Of a DNA stretch of 64,000 nucleotides, positions 8,825 to 17,556 are shown piece by piece. The notes beneath the pieces were generated by a model, which worked only from the letters and a program-made list of their open reading frames with translations, ran no database searches and was not told the DNA's origin. The position numbers were made by a program, and so were the translations under genes. Origin of the DNA: Kushneria marisflavi (GTDB lineage Bacteria > Pseudomonadota > Gammaproteobacteria > Pseudomonadales > Halomonadaceae); the NCBI RefSeq assembly GCF_002157205.1, contig NZ_CP021358.1:620001-684000 (forward strand), in the 5' to 3' direction. Each line of letters starts with the position of its first letter. Position 1 is the stretch's first letter.

Positions 8825-9697
8825 CTATCGAAAGCGACGCTGCGCCAGCAGGGCTTCGATCTGAGGCTCCAGAATCAGTTCGATGGCCAATGGCATTTGT
8901 GAGCCGGGCACCACCAGCGTGTTGGGCCGCGTCATGAAGGCGCCTGACAGCATGGTCAATAGATAGGGAAAATCCGCGCTGTCGCGGTCGCGAAAGCGAA
9001 TCACCACGAAGGATTCGGCATCGGATGGAATCGCCTGCGGCTCAAAGGGATTGGAGGTATCAACCGTGGGTACGCGCTGAAAATTGATATGCGTGCGGGA
9101 AAACTGCGGCACGATATAGCGCACGTAGTCCTGCATTCGTCCAAGAATGGTATCCACCACCGCCTCATGGGAATGCCCGCGCATATTGATGTCGCGGTCA
9201 ATCTTTTGAATCCACTCGAGATTGACGGTTGGCGTCACTCCAATCAGCAGATCGACATGCTGGGCAAGATCATGCTGGGAAGAGACCAGTCCGCCATGCA
9301 GTCCTTCGTAGAACAGAAGGTCCGTGCCGGTGGGCAAGGGCTGCCACTCGGTAAAGGTACCCACATGATAGCCGGCCTCCAGCATGCGCTTGTCTTCGGC
9401 ATGAATGTAGTGGCGATAGGTACCGGTACCGTGCTCGCCGTACTCGGCAAACAGGCGCTCCAGGCGATCCAACAGGTTGGCCTCGACGGCAAAGTGCGAG
9501 AGCTCATGCTTGCGCTCGGGCTCGTCGCGAAAGATGCGCGCCAGATCCTCCCGGCTATAGCGGTGAAAGGCATCGCCATCCACAAAGGCGGCCCGAATGC
9601 CCTTGCGGGAAAACATGCGCTCGAAGGCGCGCCGCACGGTGGTGGTTCCTGCGCCGGACGAGCCGGTAATGGCAATCACGGGATATTCGCGTGACAT
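8825..9697 (-). CDS. prkB: Phosphoribulokinase-family kinase PrkB
   Basis: The protein belongs to the heterotrophic PrkB branch of the phosphoribulokinase/uridine kinase family. The P-loop GSSGAGTTT is at residues 12-20, followed by DGDAFHRYSRED and the EGLHGG substrate loop at about 130. The 290-residue length is typical. No RuBisCO or other Calvin-cycle gene is present in the window, so the true substrate is unclear; in heterotrophs the role of PrkB is not settled. AGGAGG stands directly before the start. It lies about 80 bases after purD on the same strand, so the two may be co-transcribed. Confidence 0.88.
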   Translation of the reverse strand: MSREYPVIAITGSSGAGTTTVRRAFERMFSRKGIRAAFVDGDAFHRYSREDLARIFRDEPERKHELSHFAVEANLLDRLERLFAEYGEHGTGTYRHYIHAEDKRMLEAGYHVGTFTEWQPLPTGTDLLFYEGLHGGLVSSQHDLAQHVDLLIGVTPTVNLEWIQKIDRDINMRGHSHEAVVDTILGRMQDYVRYIVPQFSRTHINFQRVPTVDTSNPFEPQAIPSDAESFVVIRFRDRDSADFPYLLTMLSGAFMTRPNTLVVPGSQMPLAIELILEPQIEALLAQRRFR

Positions 9698-9776
9698 GGC
9701 ACCTCCTGAGCTGCAGACCCGAGACGGGTATTGTTATTGACGCCGGTCGACCCTTGCAGCCGACCGACGTGCAGCG

Positions 9777-11057
9777 CTATCGATTGATGGCGCGTGCAGC
9801 AATATCACTGCGGTAAAACCCGCCTTCAAACTGCATGGCGGCCACGCCTTCATAGGCCAGATCGCGTGCCGCCTTCACATCGTCTCCCAGTGCCGTCACA
9901 CAAAGTACGCGCCCGCCGGCCGTTTCGATGGTGCCGTTTTCACTCTCACGGGTGCCGGCGTGAAAGACGTGACATCCAAGACGCTGCGCCTCGTCAAATC
10001 CCGTAATGACGTCTCCCTTGCGGTAGCTGCCCGGGTAACCCTCTGCCGCCATCACCACACCGACTGCCGAACGGGGATCCCACTGGCAGTGATACTGATC
10101 AAGCTGGCCGTCGATGGCTGCTTCACACAGTGTGACCAGATCAGACTGCAAACGCAGCATGATCGGCTGGGTTTCGGGATCGCCAAATCGGCAATTGTAT
10201 TCGATCACGCGTGGAGCGCCCTGATCATCGATCATCAGCCCGGCATAAAGAAAGCCCGTGTACGCATGGCCGTCGGCCTTCATGCCCTGAATGGTCGGCA
10301 TGATGATCTCGCGCATGACACGCTGGCGCACGCTTTCGGTCACCACGGGTGCCGGTGAATAGGCGCCCATGCCGCCGGTGTTGGCACCGCTATCATTGTC
10401 TCCCACTCGCTTGTGGTCCTGGCTGGTGGCCATCTCGACCACGTGGTAACCATCCGCCATGACGATAAAGCTGGCCTCTTCGCCTTCGAGATACTCCTCG
10501 ATGACCACTCGAGCGCCGGCATCGCCAAAGGCATTGTCTTCAAGCATATCGTGAATGGCAGCCCGTGCCTGCGCCATGTCCATGGCCACGATGACGCCCT
10601 TGCCGGCGGCCAGACCATCAGCCTTGATCACGATCGGCGCGCCCTGTGACTCAAGGTAGGCCAGTGCCGGCGCGACCTCGGTGAAGCTTTGATAGTGGGC
10701 CGTTGGAATGCCGTGGCGCGCCAGAAAATCCTTGCTGAAGGCCTTGGAGCCTTCGAGCTGCGCGGCTGCCGCGCTCGGACCGAAAATCCTGAGCCCTTCC
10801 GCCTGAAAGCGATCTACCACGCCGGCCACCAGCGGTGCCTCGGGGCCGACCACCGTCAATGCCACCGCCTCACTGCGTGCTACCGCCAGCAACCCTTCGA
10901 TGTCACCGCTGGCAACATCGACGTTGCGAAGACCGGGCTCGCGAGCGGTACCGGCATTGCCGGGCGCCAGCAGCACCTCGTCTACTCGCGGTGACTGTGC
11001 CAGTTTCCACGCCAGTGCGTGTTCGCGGCCACCGCCGCCGATCATCAATACCTTCAT
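9777..11057 (-). CDS. purD: Phosphoribosylamine-glycine ligase PurD
   Basis: PurD joins phosphoribosylamine and glycine with ATP to make GAR, the second step of de novo purine synthesis. The 426-residue protein starts with [20 protein letters not shown] and has the ATP-grasp elements [17 protein letters not shown] at about 140, a DHKRVGDND segment, [10 protein letters not shown] at about 230 and [18 protein letters not shown] metal-binding residues at about 285. The ATG at 11057 is chosen over one seven codons upstream because an AGGAAAG site lies seven bases ahead of it. No purH is adjacent here. It is divergent from rsmE with about 160 bp between. Confidence 0.96.
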   Translation of the reverse strand: MKVLMIGGGGREHALAWKLAQSPRVDEVLLAPGNAGTAREPGLRNVDVASGDIEGLLAVARSEAVALTVVGPEAPLVAGVVDRFQAEGLRIFGPSAAAAQLEGSKAFSKDFLARHGIPTAHYQSFTEVAPALAYLESQGAPIVIKADGLAAGKGVIVAMDMAQARAAIHDMLEDNAFGDAGARVVIEEYLEGEEASFIVMADGYHVVEMATSQDHKRVGDNDSGANTGGMGAYSPAPVVTESVRQRVMREIIMPTIQGMKADGHAYTGFLYAGLMIDDQGAPRVIEYNCRFGDPETQPIMLRLQSDLVTLCEAAIDGQLDQYHCQWDPRSAVGVVMAAEGYPGSYRKGDVITGFDEAQRLGCHVFHAGTRESENGTIETAGGRVLCVTALGDDVKAARDLAYEGVAAMQFEGGFYRSDIAARAINR

Positions 11058-11217
11058 GGCGAAGCTTTCCTGCATCATGGTTCAAGCCAGTTGCCCGTAT
11101 GTCCGGGCGTGTATCCGGCGCATTATGTCAGAAAGCGAACGGGTCGTCCGCCCGCGGTCGCTGCGCTATCATCGCCGCTCCTATCGACACGCTCGCGCTT
11201 TTGGAAATACCACTGCC

Positions 11218-11937
11218 ATGAACCTGCTGCTGCTGACCCCAGAGGACCTTGTGCCTCCCGATCGAGCCTGTATTCGCGACAGTCGACGCCTGCGCCATCT
11301 TCAAGAGATTCATCGGGCCACCGTCGGTGAAGAGCTGACAGTTGGCATGAGCAATGAGGGGGTCGGCCGAGCGCGCCTGCTCGAGCTTGAAAGGGATCGG
11401 GCGCTGTTCGAGATCCTTCATCTCGATAATCCTCCCCCGCCGGCACTGCCGATACATCTTTTGCTCGCGCTGCCGCGCCCGCGCATGCTCGCTCGCTCGC
11501 TTGAGAACATTGCCACCATGGGGGTCAAGCGACTGACGCTTTTACATACGGCCAGGGTGGAGAAAAGCTATTGGCAATCGCCCGAGCTTCAGCCCGAGCG
11601 CATCGATGCCCACCTCCGCCTTGGGCTTGAGCAGGCGCGTGACACGGTGCTGCCGACGGTGGACATGCAGCCTCGCTTCAAACCCTTTATCGAGGACCAG
11701 CTGCCTGAGGCCATCATCGGTCATCGGGCACTGCTGGCACATCCCGGCATCGGGGAAAGCTGCCCGCGCGGCCTGCCCATGGATCAGAGCGTGACCCTGG
11801 CCATTGGCCCCGAAGGCGGCTTTATTCCCTTTGAAGTGGAAAAACTGCAGGCGATGGGGTTTGAAGGCATCCATCTGGGCTCGCGCATTCTACGCGTCGA
11901 AACGGCCGTGGTGTCGCTGCTTTCAAGGCTTTTCTAG
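11218..11937 (+). CDS. rsmE: 16S rRNA m3U1498 methyltransferase RsmE
   Basis: RsmE methylates N3 of U1498 in the decoding region of assembled 30S subunits. The 239-residue product has an N-terminal PUA-like domain and a C-terminal SPOUT knot domain. Knot-region signatures are LAIGPEGGFIPFEVE at about 196-211 and LGSRILRVETAVVS near the C-terminus. The open frame extends more than 100 codons upstream, but only the ATG at 11218 gives the family N-terminus; the extra sequence lies over the divergent purD start. It converges on the kinase gene that follows. Confidence 0.95.
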   Translation: MNLLLLTPEDLVPPDRACIRDSRRLRHLQEIHRATVGEELTVGMSNEGVGRARLLELERDRALFEILHLDNPPPPALPIHLLLALPRPRMLARSLENIATMGVKRLTLLHTARVEKSYWQSPELQPERIDAHLRLGLEQARDTVLPTVDMQPRFKPFIEDQLPEAIIGHRALLAHPGIGESCPRGLPMDQSVTLAIGPEGGFIPFEVEKLQAMGFEGIHLGSRILRVETAVVSLLSRLF

Positions 11938-11979
11938 GCGAACTGTACCGATCGGCATCCACGATAACCGTGCGCCCCG

Positions 11980-13440
11980 CTACCGAGCGGCACGGGGCTG
12001 GCTGATGTGCGCGCGCGCCAATGCATCTTCCTTGAGTAGATGGCGCAGCGCTTCAAACTGCTCCGGGGTATCACGCTCGCCGCGGTGAATTTCTTCCACC
12101 AGAGCACGGGCACCGGCTTGAGCGTCAAGGCCCTCCATCGGCAGGGAAAGCTGCTGTGCCAGCGTCTCTCTGACCTCATCCCAGATGGAGACGCCCTGAT
12201 ACTGCTGGCGGGAGATGATCGACAGCGCATTGGCCACCATCAGCGCCGAATGTCTCGCCTCGCCGTCCAGTGCCGGAATGATCTCTGACTTGAGTGTCTG
12301 ACGTGTAATCTCCATCAGATCGCGCGCGTCGTCGTTAAGCGCCGAAAGCGCCTCCCAGGCTCTGGGAAGAGACGTTTCGGTAGAATCCTCCCCGGCCCTG
12401 CCCGGGGACCGGAGCAAAGTGTCCGGGTCAACATCTGGATCAACGGGAATCAAACGCAGGAGGTCAAGCTCCAGACCGGGCAGTAGATGTGTGGTCAGCG
12501 CCAGTTCCAGATCCGGCTGTATACCGCTGTCATGCCGAGCGCCCTGCTCCAGTGCAATCACGGCCCAGCGAAGAGTGGCCAGGATGATCCATCTGTCGAG
12601 TTGCTCACGATCGACGCGCTCACCGCCGGCATTTTCATAGCCGCGCAAAAACGCTTCCATCGACCCAAGACCACCGGCTTCCCCGGCACCACCGAAACGC
12701 CAGCAGGGGGCGCAAAACCAGCCGATATCGGCAAGGGCAGCATTGGGCCCGGCAAACTCCCAGTCCAGTACCGCCTCGAGCCGGCCATCCTGAACCATGA
12801 GATTGCCGGTACGGAAGTCATTATGGGCCAGTACGGTTCCTGACGGCGCCAGGGGCTGTCTTGACAGCCAGCGCAGCGCCCAGGCCAGCACAGGCTGTGG
12901 CGGTTCAAGCCGTGACAGCCGGTGCCGAAGATCGGCCAGCTGCGTGGAGATCCAATCAACATCGCCCTGTGGAATTTGATCTTCGTCGGACAGCGGCAGG
13001 GCGTGAATACGGGCCAGTTCAGCCCCCAGCTCCTCCACCAGTGGTTCAAGCGCACCTTCCCCGGCACGAGCCACCAGCGCCCGAGGAGAAGCCTCTCCCG
13101 CAACATGGCGCATGATCATGAAGGAACGCCCCAGAACGCTTTTGTCTTCACACATCCATAGCGGCTCAGGCGCGCGAATGCCATGACGCCAGGCACGTTC
13201 GATCAGCAGAAACTCCTCCTGCCGGCTGGCGCTGATCGCCAGCGGCGCCAGGGCATCACTGCGAAGGACCCAGCGCTGTTCACCGGCCATGGGGCCGCCG
13301 GTCACGCTGACCTCCAGCAAACGATTATCCTGTACGGCGCCGCCACCCAGACGCCGCTGGGACGTGATGACCACACGCTCGGCGTCGCAGCGCTGCGCCA
13401 GCCATTGCGTCAGGGCCGAATCCGAACCGGTCTCACTCAT
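11980..13440 (-). CDS. APH-family acyl-CoA kinase fused to a DUF6285-like domain (LvaA+LvaB-like)
   Basis: Residues 1 to about 340 form an aminoglycoside-phosphotransferase fold with catalytic loop VLAHNDFRTGNLMV at about 222 and the metal-binding VLDWEFAG shortly after. This matches the kinase half of human ACAD10/ACAD11 and LvaA, which phosphorylate 4-hydroxyacyl-CoAs. Residues from about 355 to 486 form a second, helical domain (AWEALSALNDDARDLMEI onward) that resembles DUF6285 proteins usually encoded as a separate small gene, as LvaB is. The product is therefore a natural kinase-accessory fusion. The ATG at 13440 overlaps the stop of the upstream acyl-CoA dehydrogenase (ATGA), which argues for coupled translation and joint function. 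The substrate is inferred from context only. Confidence 0.85.
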   Translation of the reverse strand: MSETGSDSALTQWLAQRCDAERVVITSQRRLGGGAVQDNRLLEVSVTGGPMAGEQRWVLRSDALAPLAISASRQEEFLLIERAWRHGIRAPEPLWMCEDKSVLGRSFMIMRHVAGEASPRALVARAGEGALEPLVEELGAELARIHALPLSDEDQIPQGDVDWISTQLADLRHRLSRLEPPQPVLAWALRWLSRQPLAPSGTVLAHNDFRTGNLMVQDGRLEAVLDWEFAGPNAALADIGWFCAPCWRFGGAGEAGGLGSMEAFLRGYENAGGERVDREQLDRWIILATLRWAVIALEQGARHDSGIQPDLELALTTHLLPGLELDLLRLIPVDPDVDPDTLLRSPGRAGEDSTETSLPRAWEALSALNDDARDLMEITRQTLKSEIIPALDGEARHSALMVANALSIISRQQYQGVSIWDEVRETLAQQLSLPMEGLDAQAGARALVEEIHRGERDTPEQFEALRHLLKEDALARAHISQPRAAR

Positions 13441-14648
13441 TGATCCGCAACCTCCCAGTGCCAGAAGTCGTTGCCTTCGCTGCGCAGCATGCGTGCCAGC
13501 AGCATCTGATGAACTTCGGTGGCACCGTCCACGATGCGCGCCTGACGGGCATAGCGGTAGATCCATTCAAGCACCGTGTCCTGGGAGTACCCCTTGGCGC
13601 CATGCACCTGAATGGCCACATCCACCGCCTTGTTGAGCACGTTCGAGACCGCCACCTTGGCCATGCTGACCTCCTTGCGGGCAAAGCTGCCCTGATCAAG
13701 CGCCCAGGCGGCCTTCATGACCAGCGTACGGCCCACCTCGATCTCCATGGCCACTTCGCCCAGCATCGTCTGGATGCTTTGATTGTCCGCCAGCGCAGCC
13801 CCAAAGGCCTGACGCATCTCGACATGGCCCAGCGCCTCTTCCATCGCCCGCTGCGCCAGACCCAGCCACCGCATGCAGTGCGTCAACCGCGCCGGGGCCA
13901 GTCGAATCTGGGCGACTTTCATACCTTCGCCGACCCCCAGCACCACCTGATCGTCAGGAATCTCCAGGCCGTCGAAGATCAGCTCACAGTGCCCGCCGTG
14001 CTCTTCAGGCCCCATGATCGGGATGCGACGCTTGATCTCCCAACCGGGCTGATCACGATGAAACAAAAAGACCGTCAGGCCCTTGCGCGCATCATCACTG
14101 GTCCGGGCGACCAGCATGAAATGCTCGGCAAGCCCGGCACCGGTAATAAACCACTTGTGTCCGTTGATAACCCACCGGTCGCCACGGCGCTCGGCCCGGG
14201 TCTGCATCATGCCGGCCATATCGGAGCCGGAACCGGGATGGGGTTCGGTCAGGGCAAAGGCACTGCGTACCTGGCCATCCACGATCGGTTGAAGCCAGCG
14301 CGACTTTTGCGCTTCGGTGCCAACCTTTTCGAGCACCATCATGTTGCCGTCATCAGGCGCCACGGCGTTAAAACAGACCGGCCCGAAGATGGACCGGTTC
14401 ATGGCTTCATAGCAGGCCGCCATGCCCACCATGGAAAGCCCCATGCCACCACGGTAACGCGGCATTTGCGGTGACCAGAGGCCGGCCTCCTTCACTTCAC
14501 TCCGCAGCCGCTGCAGATGATGATCCACGATGTTTTCGTGTTCATCGTAATTGGCGCGGTCCTTCTCCAGCGGCATGATGCGCTCATCCACAAAGGTGCT
14601 GATGCGCTGACGGTACTGCTCGATGTCCCGGGGGAGTGAAAAGTCCAT
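13437..14648 (-). CDS. Acyl-CoA dehydrogenase, ACAD10/11-LvaC-like
   Basis: An FAD-dependent acyl-CoA dehydrogenase of 403 residues from the ATG at 14648 (MDFSLPRDI). The flavin-binding FALTEPHPGSGSDMAG segment is at about 130 and WFITGAG at about 165. The C-terminal helical region has the AVDVAIQVHGAKGYSQDT motif at about 340. Enzymes of this subgroup pair with an APH-like kinase and act on phosphorylated 4-hydroxyacyl-CoA by eliminating phosphate, so the carbon skeleton can enter beta-oxidation. The 4-base ATGA overlap with the kinase gene and the 31-base gap to the SDR gene support one operon. Another 20 upstream codons are open but lack the family N-terminus. Confidence 0.92.
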   Translation of the reverse strand: MDFSLPRDIEQYRQRISTFVDERIMPLEKDRANYDEHENIVDHHLQRLRSEVKEAGLWSPQMPRYRGGMGLSMVGMAACYEAMNRSIFGPVCFNAVAPDDGNMMVLEKVGTEAQKSRWLQPIVDGQVRSAFALTEPHPGSGSDMAGMMQTRAERRGDRWVINGHKWFITGAGLAEHFMLVARTSDDARKGLTVFLFHRDQPGWEIKRRIPIMGPEEHGGHCELIFDGLEIPDDQVVLGVGEGMKVAQIRLAPARLTHCMRWLGLAQRAMEEALGHVEMRQAFGAALADNQSIQTMLGEVAMEIEVGRTLVMKAAWALDQGSFARKEVSMAKVAVSNVLNKAVDVAIQVHGAKGYSQDTVLEWIYRYARQARIVDGATEVHQMLLARMLRSEGNDFWHWEVADQ

Positions 14649-14679
14649 GTGATATCCGAAGAAATGGGGAAATAAAGCG

Positions 14680-15462
14680 TTAGAGCGAGCTGACCGTGTG
14701 GCCACCATCGACCGTCAACACACTGCCGGTCATGTAGCTGCCGGCGTCGCTGCACAGCAGCAGCAAGGGACCATCAAGGGATTCGGGCGCGCCCAGACGT
14801 CGCTGGGGGATACGTCGAATCAGCTGCTGCCCCTGCTCACTCTGGAAAAAATCGTGATTCAAGGGGGTATCGATATAGCCCGGTGCCAGGGCATTCACCC
14901 GAATTCCATGACGCGCCCACTCAAGCGCCAGGCTTTTGGTCAGCTGAATCAATCCCGCCTTGCTGGCGCTATAGGCGGCCACGTGACCGGCAACTCGTAG
15001 CCCCAGAATCGAGGCGACATTAACGATCACCCCTCCCCGACCCTGTGCCTGCATTTCCCGGGCTGCAACCTTCGAAACCCGCATGGCGCCATTGAGGTTG
15101 GTATCGATGATGTCGGTCCATGCCTCCATGTCCCTTGATATTGCAGGGGTGGTATCGGTAATGCCGGCATTGTTGACCACAATATCGGGAATTCGGCCTG
15201 CTTCAGCGGCCAGTGTCGCAAGTGCCCGGTCCACATCGGCGTCATCGCGGATGTCCATGGTGGACACCCACACCTCGACGCCCTGCTCACGCAAGCCGGC
15301 GGCCTGAACCTCGAGAGGCTCCCGTCGACGCCCGGTCAGCATCAGAGAGGCACCGGCACTGGCAAGCACCTGACTGAAATGCGCGCCCAATCCGCTCGCA
15401 GCACCCGTCACCAGCGCCACCTGACCCTCAAGGCTCAGACGTCTTTCAATATCCGCCGTCAT
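14680..15462 (-). CDS. Short-chain dehydrogenase/reductase (LvaD-like position)
   Basis: A classical SDR of 260 residues: nucleotide-binding TGAASGLG at about 19-26, NNAG at about 95, catalytic Ser in NVASILG at about 148, and YSASK at about 163. A C-terminal YMTGSVLTVDGGHTV closes the fold. It is the first gene of the minus-strand catabolic operon and probably oxidises or reduces a hydroxyacyl/ketoacyl intermediate. In the P. putida lva cluster the dehydrogenase LvaD sits beside the acyl-CoA dehydrogenase in the same way. The specific substrate cannot be read from sequence. Confidence 0.9.
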   Translation of the reverse strand: MTADIERRLSLEGQVALVTGAASGLGAHFSQVLASAGASLMLTGRRREPLEVQAAGLREQGVEVWVSTMDIRDDADVDRALATLAAEAGRIPDIVVNNAGITDTTPAISRDMEAWTDIIDTNLNGAMRVSKVAAREMQAQGRGGVIVNVASILGLRVAGHVAAYSASKAGLIQLTKSLALEWARHGIRVNALAPGYIDTPLNHDFFQSEQGQQLIRRIPQRRLGAPESLDGPLLLLCSDAGSYMTGSVLTVDGGHTVSSL

Positions 15463-15845
15463 GACTGCTCCAGCATCGAAGGCCTTTAATAAACTATCGG
15501 CGGTAATCCGTTATACGGATTTTATTTAATATTAAATAAAAACGATTTAATCAGCCGACAGCCTGAAAATAAACATTAACTTCCAAACTACGATGGATGG
15601 CTTCAGCATAATGTGCCGTATTGACCATGTTGTTTTTACAAAATAAAAAACAGGTCCGACCGTGTTTATATTGTAGAACCAAAAGTACAGAACTTTTAAT
15701 TCAAACTTAACCCAATTAATCCCCGCCTTGCCATCTAAAGGCTTTAAATAATCAGAATGATTTAAAAGACTGTCATACCCGGCGTCACTTATTTTATTTA
15801 AAACTCATTAAAAGAATAAAAACATATTCATGGTCTCGTGGAGAT
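15463..15845. other. AT-rich divergent intergenic region
   Basis: About 380 bp separate the divergent SDR and acyl-CoA ligase genes. The region is markedly richer in A+T than the genes around it (runs such as TTTTATTTAATATTAAATAA near 15519). No open frame with a ribosome site was found. It must hold both promoters and possibly operator sites, but no regulator gene is adjacent and I could not define a specific box. Confidence 0.6.
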
Positions 15846-17507
15846 ATGGCATTGAACAATTACCGCGCATTACCGTCGTCGTCATGTCCATCACAGGGTA
15901 AAAGCAATCATGTCCCTCTTTCGCCCATCAGCTTTCTGGAACGTGCCGTACGCGTGCATCCGGATCGAACGGCCATCGTTGAAGACGATGCCACCTTCTC
16001 CTATCAATCGTTTTATCAACGCTGCCGACAGCTCGGCGGCGCCCTTCAGGCTCTGGGTATCACATCGGACAGGGTAGTCTCGACGCTTGGCATGAACTCA
16101 AGGGCCATGCTGGAGGCCCATTACGGCGTGCCGATGGCGGGGGGCATACTCAATGCCATCAACGCTCGACTCGATGGGGCTTCCGTGGCCTTCATCATGG
16201 CGCACGCCGAGACACGCATACTGATTTTTGATCGAGCTCTTCGTCATACGGTCGCCGCGGCGATGGCCCTGCTGACGACGCCTCCACCCGTTTTGATCGA
16301 AGTCGAGGATGGTAGCGGGAAGGCATCACCTTGGGATCTGTCGACGCCTCATGACTATGAATCGCTGGTGAAAGGGGCCCCCCCATGCCTTCCTGTCTCC
16401 CCTGAAGAGGAAAGCGACTGCATCGCGCTCAACTACACCTCGGGGACCACGGGCAATCCTAAGGGCGTGATCTACAGTCATCGGGGCGCCTATCTCAACG
16501 CACTGTCCAATACGCTGACGCTGAAGATGGATGACCGCACGGTCTATCTCTGGACGCTGCCCATGTTCCACTGCAACGGCTGGACTCACACCTGGGCCGT
16601 AACAGCAGCGGGCGGTACGCATGTCTGTATGCGCCGGGTCGAACCGGCCCGCGTGCTTGAAATGATCCACACTCGCGGGATCACCCACATGGCAGCCGCC
16701 CCCATCATCATGACCATGCTGCTCGACCGGCCCGAAGCCGCCACCCCGCTGCCTCATCCGGTCATGCTGGCCACCGGCGGCGCACCGCCCAATTCGGCCA
16801 CCATCGCCCGCATGAGCGCACTGGGATTTAACGTGCTGCATCTCTACGGCATGACCGAAACCTATGGCCCCTCGCTGGTCTGCCAGTTCCAGCCGGAGTG
16901 GTCGACGCTGACCATCGAGGCGCGCGCGCGACTTCAGATTCGCCAGGGCGTGGGAACCCTTGCCATCGAGCGTGTCGCGCTGAAGGACCCGGTCACCCAT
17001 GAGGATGTCCCCGCCGATGGACAGTCGCTGGGGCATCTCATGTTACGTGGCAATACCATCATGCAGGGCTACATCAAAAATCCCGAAGCCACCCTTGAGG
17101 CCATGGGGCGCGGCTGGCTCGACACCGGCGATATCGCCGTCATGCATGAAGATGGCTATATCGAGATACGCGATCGCGCCAAGGACATCATCATTTCAGG
17201 TGGCGAATCGATCTCCTCGATCGAAATCGAAGAGATCATGATGAGCCACCCCGCCATTCGCGAAGTGGCCGTGATCGCAAGACCGCATGAGTTCTGGGGC
17301 GAAACGCCGCACGCCTTTGTGGTTCCAGCCTCGGAAACCGACAGGCCCAGCGAGGCTGAGTTGCTGAGCTGGTGCCGCGAGCACATGGCACATTTCAAGG
17401 TCCCCAGACATGTCACGTTCCAGGCATCACTGCCCAGAACCTCAACCGGCAAGCTTCAAAAATATGCGCTGCGCGAGCAGCAGAAAAATCAGATGGCAAC
17501 GGCCTGA
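15846..17507 (+). CDS. AMP-forming acyl-CoA synthetase (LvaE-like position)
   Basis: A 553-residue ANL-superfamily ligase that activates a carboxylic acid to its CoA thioester through an acyl-adenylate. The P-loop YTSGTTGNPKGVIYSH is at about 197, LYGMTETYGP at about 335, the hinge region GWLDTGDIA at about 422, and the C-terminal catalytic lysine in RTSTGKLQKYAL at about 538. The sequence is of the medium-chain/DmdB-like type. The N-terminal 25 residues before PISFLERAV are extra and polar. It is divergent from the SDR-dehydrogenase-kinase operon and would supply the CoA ester they use. A GGAG lies only two to three bases before the start, so initiation may be weak. Confidence 0.92.
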   Translation: MALNNYRALPSSSCPSQGKSNHVPLSPISFLERAVRVHPDRTAIVEDDATFSYQSFYQRCRQLGGALQALGITSDRVVSTLGMNSRAMLEAHYGVPMAGGILNAINARLDGASVAFIMAHAETRILIFDRALRHTVAAAMALLTTPPPVLIEVEDGSGKASPWDLSTPHDYESLVKGAPPCLPVSPEEESDCIALNYTSGTTGNPKGVIYSHRGAYLNALSNTLTLKMDDRTVYLWTLPMFHCNGWTHTWAVTAAGGTHVCMRRVEPARVLEMIHTRGITHMAAAPIIMTMLLDRPEAATPLPHPVMLATGGAPPNSATIARMSALGFNVLHLYGMTETYGPSLVCQFQPEWSTLTIEARARLQIRQGVGTLAIERVALKDPVTHEDVPADGQSLGHLMLRGNTIMQGYIKNPEATLEAMGRGWLDTGDIAVMHEDGYIEIRDRAKDIIISGGESISSIEIEEIMMSHPAIREVAVIARPHEFWGETPHAFVVPASETDRPSEAELLSWCREHMAHFKVPRHVTFQASLPRTSTGKLQKYALREQQKNQMATA

Positions 17508-17525
17508 GACACCCTATAAAAAGCC

Positions 17526-17547
17526 CTGAGCCCTGAAAAGGGCTCAG
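17526..17547 (-). terminator. Terminator between the acyl-CoA ligase and the glycan operon
   Basis: An 8-bp stem CTGAGCCC/GGGCTCAG with a short A-rich loop lies between two convergent genes. On the minus strand it is followed by AGGGC then TTTTT, so it mainly ends the glycan operon; on the plus strand it has no T tract but may still slow transcription from the ligase gene. Confidence 0.65.
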
Positions 17548-17556
17548 ACGCCCGGG

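Noticed and set aside
13440..14474. 344-residue plus-strand frame opposite the acyl-CoA dehydrogenase
   Set aside because: No recognisable product; the minus-strand dehydrogenase is complete.
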